Below, in pieces: positions 36,207-44,214 of a DNA stretch of 64,000 nucleotides; within the stretch, counting starts at the first letter, position 1; the number at the start of each line of letters is the position of its first letter. Source of the DNA: Mucilaginibacter gossypiicola. GTDB lineage: Bacteria; Bacteroidota; Bacteroidia; Sphingobacteriales; Sphingobacteriaceae. Made by a program: the position numbers and the translations under genes. Under the pieces are notes generated by a model. That model did no database searches and was not told where the DNA came from. It saw nothing but the letters and a program-made list of their open reading frames with translations. Location of the stretch: assembly GCF_900110105.1 (NCBI RefSeq), contig NZ_FOCL01000015.1, forward strand, positions 62,001 through 126,000, in the 5' to 3' direction.

Positions 36207-37196
36207 ATGATGAAAAAAAAACTGATGTTTCTGTCACTTGCGGCTATAGGATTTGCAAGTTGCAACGGTGGGTTTAAGCAGGGCGAAGGCGGCTTGCTTT
36301 ACAATATCCACACTTCAAAAGGCAATCCTAAAGTTAAGGAAGGTGATTTTATAACACTGAACATGATCCTTAAAACGGATAAGGATTCTATTATCAATAA
36401 CTCATATGATAATGGCCAGCCTATACCAACACTGATGCCTAAGCCTCAAACTAAAGGTGATATTGTTTCTGGTTTAAGCTTACTGGGCGAAGGCGATAGT
36501 GCTACATTCAAAATAGCTGCCGACTCAGTATTTAAAGGTGGCCAGCAACGCCCGCCGGGCTTTAAAGGCAAATACCTGGTTTATACAATTAAAATTGAAA
36601 AGGTTATTCAAAAAGGCGCTCTTAATGAGCAAGCTTTCCGCGATCGTGTTACTCAATACATGAAAGGTCAAACCGATGCGCTTAAAGGTAAGGAGCCTGC
36701 TAAAATCCAGGGTTATTTAGATGGTCATAAAGATCTGAAATTTGTAAAAACAGCTTCAGGCTTAAACTATGCTGTTACTACTCCGGGCAGTGGTGCAAAT
36801 GTAGCGGTTGGTGATACTGCAGTAATCAACTATACTTTAAGGCTTGTTAGCGGCAAAGTTTTGGAAACAAGTGTTAAAGAAGTTGCTGTAAAAGAAAAAA
36901 TGCAGATCAACCCAATGAACCCTTATCAGCCAATCCGTATCCCGGTAGGTGAAGGTAAAGTGATTAAAGGTTGGGATGAAGCTTTCCAATTGTTTAACAA
37001 AGGTACCAAAGCAGTATTGGTTGTTCCGTCATCATTAGGTTATGGCGATCAGGGCAGCCCGCAAATGCAGCCATATACCCCGCTTGTATTTGAGGTTGAG
37101 CTGGTAAATATCGTTCATCCAAATCCAAACGCACCAAAACCGGTTGTTCCGCAAATGCAAATGCCAACTCCAACGGCAGCACCGGCCACGAAATAA
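36207..37196 (+). CDS. FKBP-type peptidyl-prolyl isomerase, lipoprotein
   Basis: A 329-residue protein. The lipoprotein signal ends FASC (Cys at about 18). A first FKBP-like region (about 35-135; VKEGDFITLNMILKTDKD, GLSLLGEGDSATFKI) lacks the usual catalytic-fold signatures and looks degenerate. A complete FKBP domain follows at about 195-308 (VGDTAVINYTLRLVSGKVLE, IPVGEGKVIKGWDEAFQLF, PSSLGYGDQG). It probably assists proline-limited folding in the periplasm. It starts 8 nt after nrnA and has its own terminator. The next gene is a paralogue with the same two-region plan. Confidence 0.88.
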   Translation: MMKKKLMFLSLAAIGFASCNGGFKQGEGGLLYNIHTSKGNPKVKEGDFITLNMILKTDKDSIINNSYDNGQPIPTLMPKPQTKGDIVSGLSLLGEGDSATFKIAADSVFKGGQQRPPGFKGKYLVYTIKIEKVIQKGALNEQAFRDRVTQYMKGQTDALKGKEPAKIQGYLDGHKDLKFVKTASGLNYAVTTPGSGANVAVGDTAVINYTLRLVSGKVLETSVKEVAVKEKMQINPMNPYQPIRIPVGEGKVIKGWDEAFQLFNKGTKAVLVVPSSLGYGDQGSPQMQPYTPLVFEVELVNIVHPNPNAPKPVVPQMQMPTPTAAPATK

Positions 37197-37210
37197 TAAT
37201 ACTATTTTAC

Positions 37211-37246
37211 AAAGCCTTTCCTGCTCAAAACAGGAAAGGCTTTTTT
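37211..37246 (+). terminator. Terminator between the two FKBP genes
   Basis: A 13-bp perfect stem AAAGCCTTTCCTG / CAGGAAAGGCTTT with a 7-nt loop and a T run. Confidence 0.9.
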
Positions 37247-37257
37247 ATTTATAGCTT

Positions 37258-38262
37258 ATGAAAAAATACATCTTTTATTTTATAGCCCCTCTGCTAACCG
37301 TTTCGGCTTTAACTGTCAATGCGCAAACAGGTGCTGTGAAAAAACGTCCTGCTACCGCTAAAAGCGGAGCTGTAAAAAAGCCCGCTGTTGTGAAAAAAAG
37401 CATTACTCCTGCCGAGGTGGCCGGAATGCTTAAAACAAGTAAAGGTTCATTTTATAAAATCTACACGGCAAACCCTGGTCCAAAGGCTAAGATCAGCGAT
37501 GTGATCACTTTTAATTTTATTCAAAAAACAGGTAAGGATTCTGTGCTGTTTAGCAGTTATACTGCCGGACACCCGGCACAGGCGCAAATTCAGCCTTCGC
37601 GTGGCTTAGGCGATATGATGGATGTTTTTCCATTGCTTGCCGTTAAAGACAGCGCATTGGTGAAGATCCCTGCCGATTCGATATTTAAAGGCCATGAAGA
37701 AGCCCGTCCGCCATTTTTCCCCAAAGGCAGTTTCCTGACCTTTATTTTGAAAATGGAAAAAATCCAGTCAATAAATGAGGCTATGGCCGAAAGAAATGCT
37801 GCGATGGAAAAACAAAAGCAAGCTGAAGTTGCTGCGGCTAATGAATACGTAACCTCACACGGACTTAAAACTACCAGCACAAGCTCTGGCCTTCAATATG
37901 TTATTACAGCGCCTACCGATAAATACAAACCGGTAAATGGCGATACCGTACTGGTAAATTACACAGGTAAATTACTTAACGGGAAGGTATTTGACAGCAG
38001 TATCGAAGCTAACGCTAAAGCTGCAGGTTTAGATCAGCCTGGCCGCCCTTATGAGCCTATCAGTGTTGTTGTTGGCGAAGGCCGGGTAATACCTGGATGG
38101 GAAGAAGCCTTACTGTTGATGAACGAAGGCTCAAAAGCTACCTTCATCATTCCGTCGGGGCTTGCTTATGGCGAAAGAGGTTCGGGAGCTATCCCGCCAA
38201 ACAGTACGCTGGCGTTTGACATGGAACTGGTAAAGGTGAAACCTGCCAAAAAGACCAATTAA
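37258..38262 (+). CDS. FKBP-type peptidyl-prolyl isomerase, exported
   Basis: 334 residues. The signal peptide MKKYIFYFIAPLLTVSALTV, cut near NAQ, is followed by a Lys/Ala-rich linker. A degenerate FKBP-like region spans about 65-165 and shares DSIFKG and a RPP/RPPF tract with the upstream paralogue. A short helix rich in Glu and Lys leads into a full FKBP domain at about 220-332 (NGDTVLVNYTGKLLNGKVFD, VVVGEGRVIPGWEEAL, SGLAYGERGSGAIPPN). The tandem pair looks like an old duplication, one copy lipid-anchored and one with an ordinary signal peptide. Confidence 0.9.
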   Translation: MKKYIFYFIAPLLTVSALTVNAQTGAVKKRPATAKSGAVKKPAVVKKSITPAEVAGMLKTSKGSFYKIYTANPGPKAKISDVITFNFIQKTGKDSVLFSSYTAGHPAQAQIQPSRGLGDMMDVFPLLAVKDSALVKIPADSIFKGHEEARPPFFPKGSFLTFILKMEKIQSINEAMAERNAAMEKQKQAEVAAANEYVTSHGLKTTSTSSGLQYVITAPTDKYKPVNGDTVLVNYTGKLLNGKVFDSSIEANAKAAGLDQPGRPYEPISVVVGEGRVIPGWEEALLLMNEGSKATFIIPSGLAYGERGSGAIPPNSTLAFDMELVKVKPAKKTN

Positions 38263-38285
38263 TAGATTGAAAATGCATCATAATC

Positions 38286-38316
38286 AACCTTCTGCCCAAA
38301 AAGCAGGAGGTTTTTT
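38286..38316 (+). terminator. Terminator after the second FKBP gene
   Basis: Stem AACCTTCTGC / GCAGGAGGTT (one T-G pair), CCAAAAA loop, then a T run. Confidence 0.85.
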
Positions 38317-38391
38317 GTTTACAGGAGGCAATTTTTAATTAAGCGGGTTTATACTTTGCAGCTATAAATTCGTTATTAAGTATTCAAGGTT

Positions 38392-38399
38392 TATTTTTG
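38392..38399 (+). promoter_or_regulatory. -7 promoter element directly before tatD
   Basis: TATTTTTG matches TAnnTTTG and ends 4 nt before the ATG at 38404, again predicting a leaderless or near-leaderless mRNA. No -33 TTTG is seen. Confidence 0.5.
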
Positions 38400-38403
38400 C
38401 AGC

Positions 38404-39171
38404 ATGGTTTTAACCGACACGCACACCCATCTATATTACGAAGCCATTCCTGAAAAGCGCGCAGCTTTAATGCAGCGTTGTATCGATAATAACATCACCC
38501 GTTTATTTTTGCCCAATGTTGATGCTGCTTCTGTGCCATTAGTATATGGCCTGGTAAACGATTATCCTCAATATTGCTACCCCATGCTTGGTTTACACCC
38601 CTGCGATGTAAAGGAGAATTGGGAGGCCGAGCTTGCTGTGATTATGGATGCCCATCAGCAAAATAAAATTTATGCCATAGGCGAGATCGGTATCGACCTT
38701 TATTGGGATAAAACACATTTAAAGGAACAGGTAGATGCCTTTGTAAAGCAGATCAATTGGGCTAAAAGTCTTGACCTGTCAATAGTGATCCACTGCCGTG
38801 ATGCTTTTGACGAGGTATACGAAGTGCTGAAACAGGAGGCTGATGAAAAACTGCGCGGTATTTTTCATTGCTTTGGCGGTACGGTTGAGCAGGCGCAACA
38901 GGTGATCGACCTTAACTTTTATCTTGGGATAGGTGGAGTTGTGACTTATAAGAACTCGGGACTTGATAAAGTAATACCGGAAATTGACTTAAAGCATATA
39001 GTTTTAGAAACAGATTCTCCGTACCTTACGCCCGTTCCGTTCAGGGGTAAACCTAATGAAAGCTCGTACCTGGTGTATATTGCCGAAAAAGTAGCCGAGC
39101 TTCACCACACAAGCATTGAAAAAGTGGCCGAGGTCACTACTGAAAATTCCAGGCTTGTGTTCGGAATTTAA
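38404..39171 (+). CDS. tatD: TatD family metal-dependent hydrolase
   Basis: A 255-residue TIM-barrel nuclease. Metal ligands are seen in LTDTHTHLYYEA (residue 3 onward), AIGEIGIDLYWD (Glu at about 96), IVIHCRDAF (His at about 131), GIFHCFGG (His at about 158) and LETDSPYLTP (Asp at about 206). Family members act as 3'-5' DNA exonucleases or in related nucleic-acid processing. It is followed 36 nt later by ansA on the same strand. Confidence 0.92.
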   Translation: MVLTDTHTHLYYEAIPEKRAALMQRCIDNNITRLFLPNVDAASVPLVYGLVNDYPQYCYPMLGLHPCDVKENWEAELAVIMDAHQQNKIYAIGEIGIDLYWDKTHLKEQVDAFVKQINWAKSLDLSIVIHCRDAFDEVYEVLKQEADEKLRGIFHCFGGTVEQAQQVIDLNFYLGIGGVVTYKNSGLDKVIPEIDLKHIVLETDSPYLTPVPFRGKPNESSYLVYIAEKVAELHHTSIEKVAEVTTENSRLVFGI

Positions 39172-39207
39172 ATTGTTTAATATTTTACCACAGCATAAAC
39201 TTAATTA

Positions 39208-40230
39208 ATGAGCCAAATTTTAATCATCTATACCGGAGGGACAATAGGTATGATGAGTGATCCGGTTACAAAGGTGCTCAAGCCTATCAACTTTGAGCAA
39301 ATAATGGATAATGTGCCCGAGCTTGAAAAGCTTAACTGCCGTATCAAAGTGCATTCATTTGATGAGATCATCGATTCATCAAACATGAACCCTGAGATAT
39401 GGAGCGAACTGGCAGGACTTATCCAGTCCAACTACCATGATAACGATGGCTTTGTAATTTTGCATGGATCAGATACCATGGCTTATACTGCATCGGCATT
39501 AAGTTTTATGTTAGAGAACTTAGGCAAGCCAATCATTTTCACAGGCTCACAATTGCCTATCAGCGCTATCCGTACGGATGCGAAGGAGAACCTGATGACG
39601 GCTATTGAGATAGCCAAAGCAAAAAAGAACGACCGTGCCCGTGTGCCTGAAGTTTGTATCTATTTTGATTATAAACTTTTCCGCGGTAACAGGGCTTTTA
39701 AATATAATTCATCAAAATTCGAGGCTTTCCGTTCCCCAAACTATCCAATATTGGCGGAATCGGGTGTGCATTTACGTTTTAGTGTAAACGACATCAGGCA
39801 CCCTGAAGATGAAAGCGCTCTTATTATCCACAATAACCTGGTTAGCGATGTTGGCGTGTTGAAACTGTACCCGGGCATAAGCCCTAAAGTGGTTGAAAAT
39901 ATATTAAGCGCCGATGTGCGTGGTATAGTAATGGAAACCTTTGGTGCGGGTAATACCACTACCGATGCCTGGTTTATTGATTTGTTGAAAAACGCCATCG
40001 ATAGCGGCAAGGTGATCCTTGATATTTCGCAATGTAAGGTGGGCACAGTAGAACTTGGCCGTTACGAGACCAGTAAGCATCTGAAAGATATTGGTGTAGC
40101 CAACGGTTACGACATGACCTTTGAAGCCGCAGTTACTAAAATGATGTACCTGCTTGGTCAGAGTGATAACCCTGCCCAGGTTAGGGAGTGGCTGGAGACC
40201 GATTTGCGCGGCGAGTTGACAGTATCGTAA
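39208..40230 (+). CDS. ansA: Type I L-asparaginase
   Basis: A 340-residue cytoplasmic asparaginase. The first catalytic Thr lies in IYTGGTIGMM at the N-terminus and the second in the ILHGSDTMAYTASAL motif (about residue 90). There is no signal peptide, so this is the cytosolic AnsA type and not the periplasmic type II. It converts asparagine to aspartate and ammonia. Confidence 0.93.
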   Translation: MSQILIIYTGGTIGMMSDPVTKVLKPINFEQIMDNVPELEKLNCRIKVHSFDEIIDSSNMNPEIWSELAGLIQSNYHDNDGFVILHGSDTMAYTASALSFMLENLGKPIIFTGSQLPISAIRTDAKENLMTAIEIAKAKKNDRARVPEVCIYFDYKLFRGNRAFKYNSSKFEAFRSPNYPILAESGVHLRFSVNDIRHPEDESALIIHNNLVSDVGVLKLYPGISPKVVENILSADVRGIVMETFGAGNTTTDAWFIDLLKNAIDSGKVILDISQCKVGTVELGRYETSKHLKDIGVANGYDMTFEAAVTKMMYLLGQSDNPAQVREWLETDLRGELTVS

Positions 40231-40270
40231 ATTTTTTCGATATCACTACAGAAAGATAATATATTAAGAA

Positions 40271-40354
40271 ACGTCATTGCGAGGTACGAAGCAATCCCCT
40301 ATAAGCAGGTCCGCCCTGTATAGTTTGGGATTGCTTCGTACCTCGCAATGACGT
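40271..40354. repeat. Intergenic palindrome, TCATTGCGAGG family, copy 3 with 28-bp perfect arms
   Basis: Arms 40271-40298 and 40327-40354 are perfect inverted copies of 28 nt, beginning ACGTCATTGCGAGGTACGAA. The loop shares ATAAGCAG and CGCCCTGTA with the copy at 17221. It lies between convergent ansA and the monooxygenase and looks the youngest copy in the window. Confidence 0.9.
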
Positions 40355-40380
40355 TTTTGGCGGTCTCTCGGTAAACTCTG

Positions 40381-41535
40381 CTAATTGTCTTCCGGATTAA
40401 ACATCGCCACCAAATTCTTTAGCCCATCAGCCGAATGCAGTGAATCTGTTTGTTCTAATGTCATAGCGGCGGTTTCGGATGCTCTTGCGCGCATTTCTTT
40501 TTCGTAGTCGGCTATAGCATCCCGGGTATTTTCAAACTTGTCACTTAATAAGTGTTGGGCCAGTTCCAATGCATCAAGCATGGCCATGTTAACGCCTTCA
40601 CCTGCGTAAGGTGGCATCAGGTGAGCAGCATCGCCAAGCATAGTCAGGTTGGGGAAGGCTTCCCAGGTTTGGTCTAAAGGCATGCAATATTGCGGGCGGG
40701 GAATAAATACGGGTTCGGCGTTTTCAAACAATTCATCCCAGATATTGTCCCAGCCGGCAAACTCCTGCTTAAACCAGGTAAATACCGACGCCCTATCTTT
40801 AAAATCAATTCCGCTATCCTGCAGCCATGTTTCCGCTGATTTAATACCCGCATAAAATACCAGGCTGCCATCTCCTTTAGAGCTTACTATCAGTGTTTTC
40901 TCATCGCCCATCGCAAATATTTTACCACCATTCAGTAGCTCGTGAATCCGGGAACTTGCTTTTTCTGAGTTATAAACAGCACCTTCAATTACACTTACTC
41001 CGGCATAAAATGGTTTGATAGGTGTAATGTATGGTCGGATCTTTGAATTGGCACCATCGGCGGCTATCACCAGATCAGCCCAGGCCGTTGAGCCGTTTTT
41101 AAACTCCAAGTTAATTCTGCCTTCCTGTTCATGAAGTGTGGCAAACTGGCTATCCCAAACAACAGTATCCGGTTGCAGGGAGTCAAGCAGGATTTTCCTT
41201 AATGGTCCGCGGTCAATTTCGGGGCGATTATAGGAACCTCCGTCGGCTCCATGCTCATCAAGCACAATGTTACCGTGTTTATCCACAACCCTTAGTTTGT
41301 CGGCACCGGGACGATAGTTGGCGTTAAAGGAGTCCATCAGCCCGGCCACTTCCAAAGCTTTTAGGCCCGATTCTTCATGCAAGTCAAGCGTAGCGCCCTG
41401 AACCCGCACTTCACGGTTTAAGTCGCGCTCGTAAACTTTTACGTTGGCGCCGTTCATTTGTAAAATGCGTGCGAGTGTAAGTCCACCCGGGCCGCCGCCC
41501 ATTATAGCTATATTTTTGTTTTTAATTGCTTTCAT
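40381..41535 (-). CDS. TetX-like FAD-dependent monooxygenase
   Basis: A 384-residue flavoprotein monooxygenase. The FAD-binding GGGPGGLTLARILQ is at about residues 13-26, followed by YERDLNREVRVQGATLDLHE, which matches the TetX family closely. LVIAADGANSKIR and MLGDAAHLMPPYAGEGVNMA give the second and third FAD motifs. TetX proteins hydroxylate and inactivate tetracyclines, but most relatives have other or unknown substrates, so resistance is not claimed. It lies 9 nt downstream of a TetR regulator on the same strand, which suggests an inducible response to a small molecule. Confidence 0.88.
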   Translation of the reverse strand: MKAIKNKNIAIMGGGPGGLTLARILQMNGANVKVYERDLNREVRVQGATLDLHEESGLKALEVAGLMDSFNANYRPGADKLRVVDKHGNIVLDEHGADGGSYNRPEIDRGPLRKILLDSLQPDTVVWDSQFATLHEQEGRINLEFKNGSTAWADLVIAADGANSKIRPYITPIKPFYAGVSVIEGAVYNSEKASSRIHELLNGGKIFAMGDEKTLIVSSKGDGSLVFYAGIKSAETWLQDSGIDFKDRASVFTWFKQEFAGWDNIWDELFENAEPVFIPRPQYCMPLDQTWEAFPNLTMLGDAAHLMPPYAGEGVNMAMLDALELAQHLLSDKFENTRDAIADYEKEMRARASETAAMTLEQTDSLHSADGLKNLVAMFNPEDN

Positions 41536-41544
41536 GTTGTTTAA

Positions 41545-42141
41545 TTATTTCATCATACCTTTTATTACCGCATCACAGCAGTTCGCTATCACTTCGTCTG
41601 TGATGATTTGTACAGGTCTGTTGAGATGGTCAAAATACTCGTTCACCAGGTCAAGCAGCGGCGAAAACATCAGCGCCCGTTGTGCATCGAACGGAAGATC
41701 TTGGATTATGCCTGCCTCAACATTTACCTGAATGAAACGATGAATAGGGGCAAAGAACTGTCCCTGCTGAATATTTTCCCGTTGATAGGCTTTATTAAGC
41801 ATCGGAGATGATTTGCCATACAAGATTAAGGCGAAGTGTGTACGGTTGTTTTTTAGGTACTGAAAACCGTTATCCCAGAGTTTCTTAATGCCGGTCTTAA
41901 AATCCATTCTTTCATCAAACCCCTTCAGAGTTGCTGCTTCATAAGCTCCTAAAACTTCGGTAATGAAAAGCTTGATCAGCAGGTCATCCTTATCCTCGTA
42001 TTTGATGTAGATGGTACGGGGCGATACATTGGCCGCCTTAGCCAGCTTTTGCATACTCAGGTTTTCCAGTCCTTCTTTGGCAATAATATCAAGGGCAATG
42101 GTGCGAATGGCTTGCTCTTTCTCTAAATTCTTTGGCCTCAT
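41545..42141 (-). CDS. TetR/AcrR family transcriptional regulator
   Basis: 198 residues. The N-terminal helix-turn-helix (AIRTIALDIIAKEGLENLSM, QKLAKAANVSPRTIYIKYED) is followed by an all-helical ligand domain (about 70-198). It is encoded first in an operon with the TetX-like monooxygenase, and a 12-bp perfect palindrome lies 28 nt upstream of its start. It should repress both genes until a ligand binds. Confidence 0.9.
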   Translation of the reverse strand: MRPKNLEKEQAIRTIALDIIAKEGLENLSMQKLAKAANVSPRTIYIKYEDKDDLLIKLFITEVLGAYEAATLKGFDERMDFKTGIKKLWDNGFQYLKNNRTHFALILYGKSSPMLNKAYQRENIQQGQFFAPIHRFIQVNVEAGIIQDLPFDAQRALMFSPLLDLVNEYFDHLNRPVQIITDEVIANCCDAVIKGMMK

Positions 42142-42168
42142 AACACAAGTAAGTTGAATTATGATACA

Positions 42169-42198
42169 ATAATAAGTAAATGTTTATTTACTTATTAT
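42169..42198. promoter_or_regulatory. Operator-like perfect palindrome upstream of the TetR gene
   Basis: ATAATAAGTAAA, TGTTTA spacer, TTTACTTATTAT: 12-bp perfect arms, 6-nt spacer. Size, symmetry and position (28 nt before the TetR start) are as expected for a TetR-family operator controlling its own operon. Confidence 0.75.
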
Positions 42199-42253
42199 AT
42201 TTTTATTTCAAATGACTTTGAGATGATGGGAAGAAAGTAGAGTGCTGACGGAT

Positions 42254-42964
42254 TTAAAATATCCTTTTATTAATTATCGCCATAAAACCTTCTTTAAATT
42301 TTTCGCTTACAGGGATATGTTTATCGGCGATATAAATATGATTGTCCTGGATTTTTGCCAGCTGTTTAGTATTTACAATATAGGAGTTATGTACCCGGAC
42401 AAATGGAGCGGATAATTGTTCTTCAATATCTTTAAGCCGACGGTAAATAAGTAACTGCTCCTGCCCTGTAACAAGACGCACGTATTCTTTTTCGCCTTCA
42501 AAATACAGGATCTCATCCAATAAGATTCGGCGTAATACCTTGCCCGATTTTACGAAGAAATAACCCTCATCTGCGGTTTGGCTTTTAGGCATCACTTGGT
42601 CGGTCTTACCAAAATAGGCTTCAATTTTTTGCATGGCTGCCAGGAAGCGCTTCAGCGTGATGGGTTTAAGCAGGTAATCAATAGTTTGATAGGTATAGCT
42701 TTCGGCGGCATATTCCGAATAGGCAGTTGTGAACACGATTTTGGTTTGGGGCGGCAGCAGACCGGCCAATTCCATACCGGTTAGCTGTGGCATGTTGATA
42801 TCCAGGAAAATGAAATCGACCTTCTGGTTTTTCAGGAAAGCCAATGCCTCAAGCGCGTTGTAGCATTTGGCTTTCAGCTGCCACTGGGTACTTTGCTGCA
42901 CCAGGATTTCGAGCAGGTTTACCGCGTTGGGTTCGTCGTCAATTATGATACAACTTAAGTTCAT
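42254..42964 (-). CDS. LytTR-family response regulator
   Basis: A 236-residue protein. The receiver domain (1-120) has the acidic pocket IIIDDEPNA, the phosphorylatable Asp in FIFLDINMPQ, and Lys in YLLKPI. The LytTR DNA-binding domain is at about 135-236 (FFVKSGKVLRRILLDEILYF, VRVHNSYIVNTKQLAKI). The gene overlaps the upstream kinase gene by 4 nt, so the pair is a two-component system. Likely DNA sites are the 9-nt direct repeats in the divergent promoter region. Confidence 0.92.
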   Translation of the reverse strand: MNLSCIIIDDEPNAVNLLEILVQQSTQWQLKAKCYNALEALAFLKNQKVDFIFLDINMPQLTGMELAGLLPPQTKIVFTTAYSEYAAESYTYQTIDYLLKPITLKRFLAAMQKIEAYFGKTDQVMPKSQTADEGYFFVKSGKVLRRILLDEILYFEGEKEYVRLVTGQEQLLIYRRLKDIEEQLSAPFVRVHNSYIVNTKQLAKIQDNHIYIADKHIPVSEKFKEGFMAIINKRIF

Positions 42965-43980
42965 GCTACCGGGATCTTTAAAAATGCAGAAAAGGTGTTA
43001 TTGCTGTTGTCAATTTTCAGGTCGAAGTCCGCGCCATATAACATGGTTAGCCTTTTGGTTAAATTGGCAATACCAAAGCCTGTTACACGTTTGCTTGTTG
43101 TCTGAACATGGATGGTGTTATTGGTTTTAAAAAACAGGTAACCATCCTGCTGAATCAAAGATATGCCAATAAGGTTTTGTTCGCTCGATTTATCGATGCC
43201 ATGTTTAAAAATATTCTCTACAAAGGTCATCAGCAACATAGGCGGAATGCGGAGATCTGAATTGAAATTTTTTTCAAAAAACACTACCACCTCGTGCCTT
43301 ATCCTGATTTTTTCTAACGCTATATAATTTTCAATGAATTGTACCTCGGTACCGATGGTTACATCATCCTTCGGACTTTCATCAACAAAATAGCGCATGA
43401 TATCCGAAAGTCTTTCGATCAATGCCGCCGTCCGGGGTGCTTCGCGATAGGCTTCATAATAAATATTGTTGAGGGTATTGAACAAAAAATGCGGCTGAAC
43501 CTGAGATTTTAAGAGGTTCAGTTCGGCCTGGCTTTTTTGTATGATAATCTCTTCGGTTTGTTGTTTCAGCTTAAAATATTCCAGCGCTATCCGGAATATC
43601 AGGCTCAGCATATAAATAAGTACGCCGCCCGAAATATAGTTGGTAATAGCTTTTAAGTTGACCGGTTCCGGCGTTTTTGCAAAGTAGCTATTGTAGAGTA
43701 ATAAAGTAATATATCCGCGCAGCGCACCGGTTGCCACTATGAATATGATCACCAGGAGTACGTACCAAACATATTTGCCTGTTTGATAAAAAAGGGGATA
43801 TAAAACCAATATGTTGCCATATATAATGATGGCGTAAAAAGCGGTAGTTACACTGGCGTACATAGCCGACTGGGCTACGCCATCCATGGGCAAATAAGAA
43901 AAAAACAGGAGCAGACATACTGATATCCATACCAAAAGCTGGAGTTTTTTAATGGATGGTCTGGCTTTAAATAGTTGCAT
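42961..43980 (-). CDS. LytS-like sensor histidine kinase
   Basis: A 339-residue membrane kinase. Four membrane helices occupy residues about 10-140, with no sizeable periplasmic domain. The His_kinase domain carries the phospho-acceptor in LKSQVQPHFLFNTLNNIYYE. The ATPase part has MLLMTFVENIFKHGID, then GFGIANLTKRL. It pairs with the overlapping LytTR regulator. The intramembrane architecture suggests sensing of a membrane or hydrophobic signal. Confidence 0.92.
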   Translation of the reverse strand: MQLFKARPSIKKLQLLVWISVCLLLFFSYLPMDGVAQSAMYASVTTAFYAIIIYGNILVLYPLFYQTGKYVWYVLLVIIFIVATGALRGYITLLLYNSYFAKTPEPVNLKAITNYISGGVLIYMLSLIFRIALEYFKLKQQTEEIIIQKSQAELNLLKSQVQPHFLFNTLNNIYYEAYREAPRTAALIERLSDIMRYFVDESPKDDVTIGTEVQFIENYIALEKIRIRHEVVVFFEKNFNSDLRIPPMLLMTFVENIFKHGIDKSSEQNLIGISLIQQDGYLFFKTNNTIHVQTTSKRVTGFGIANLTKRLTMLYGADFDLKIDNSNNTFSAFLKIPVA

Positions 43981-44040
43981 TTTTAAAATTACTAAGCTTT
44001 TTGTTTGCTGGTGCCGGCTTTAAACCATTGCCTGCATTTA

Positions 44041-44098
44041 TTCAATAAATGGCGTTATTGGTTCAATAAACATTGCTACAGGCACATTGTTGAATAAA
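44041..44098. promoter_or_regulatory. Three 9-nt direct repeats, candidate LytTR sites
   Basis: TTCAATAAA at 44041 and 44062 (21 nt apart, two helical turns) and TTGAATAAA at 44090. They lie between the divergent kinase gene and the secreted-protein gene. LytTR regulators usually bind repeated half-sites of about 9 nt. The spacing is not the classic one, so assignment is tentative. Confidence 0.4.
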
Positions 44099-44214
44099 TA
44101 CCGTATCGGGTTAAAAAGAAAGCGGCAGTGGTTTAACTGATTTTATCTGCCGGTTGATAAAGGACAGTTTTGAACTATTAACAGAAAATTATCCTTATCA
44201 AACAATCAGTTATC

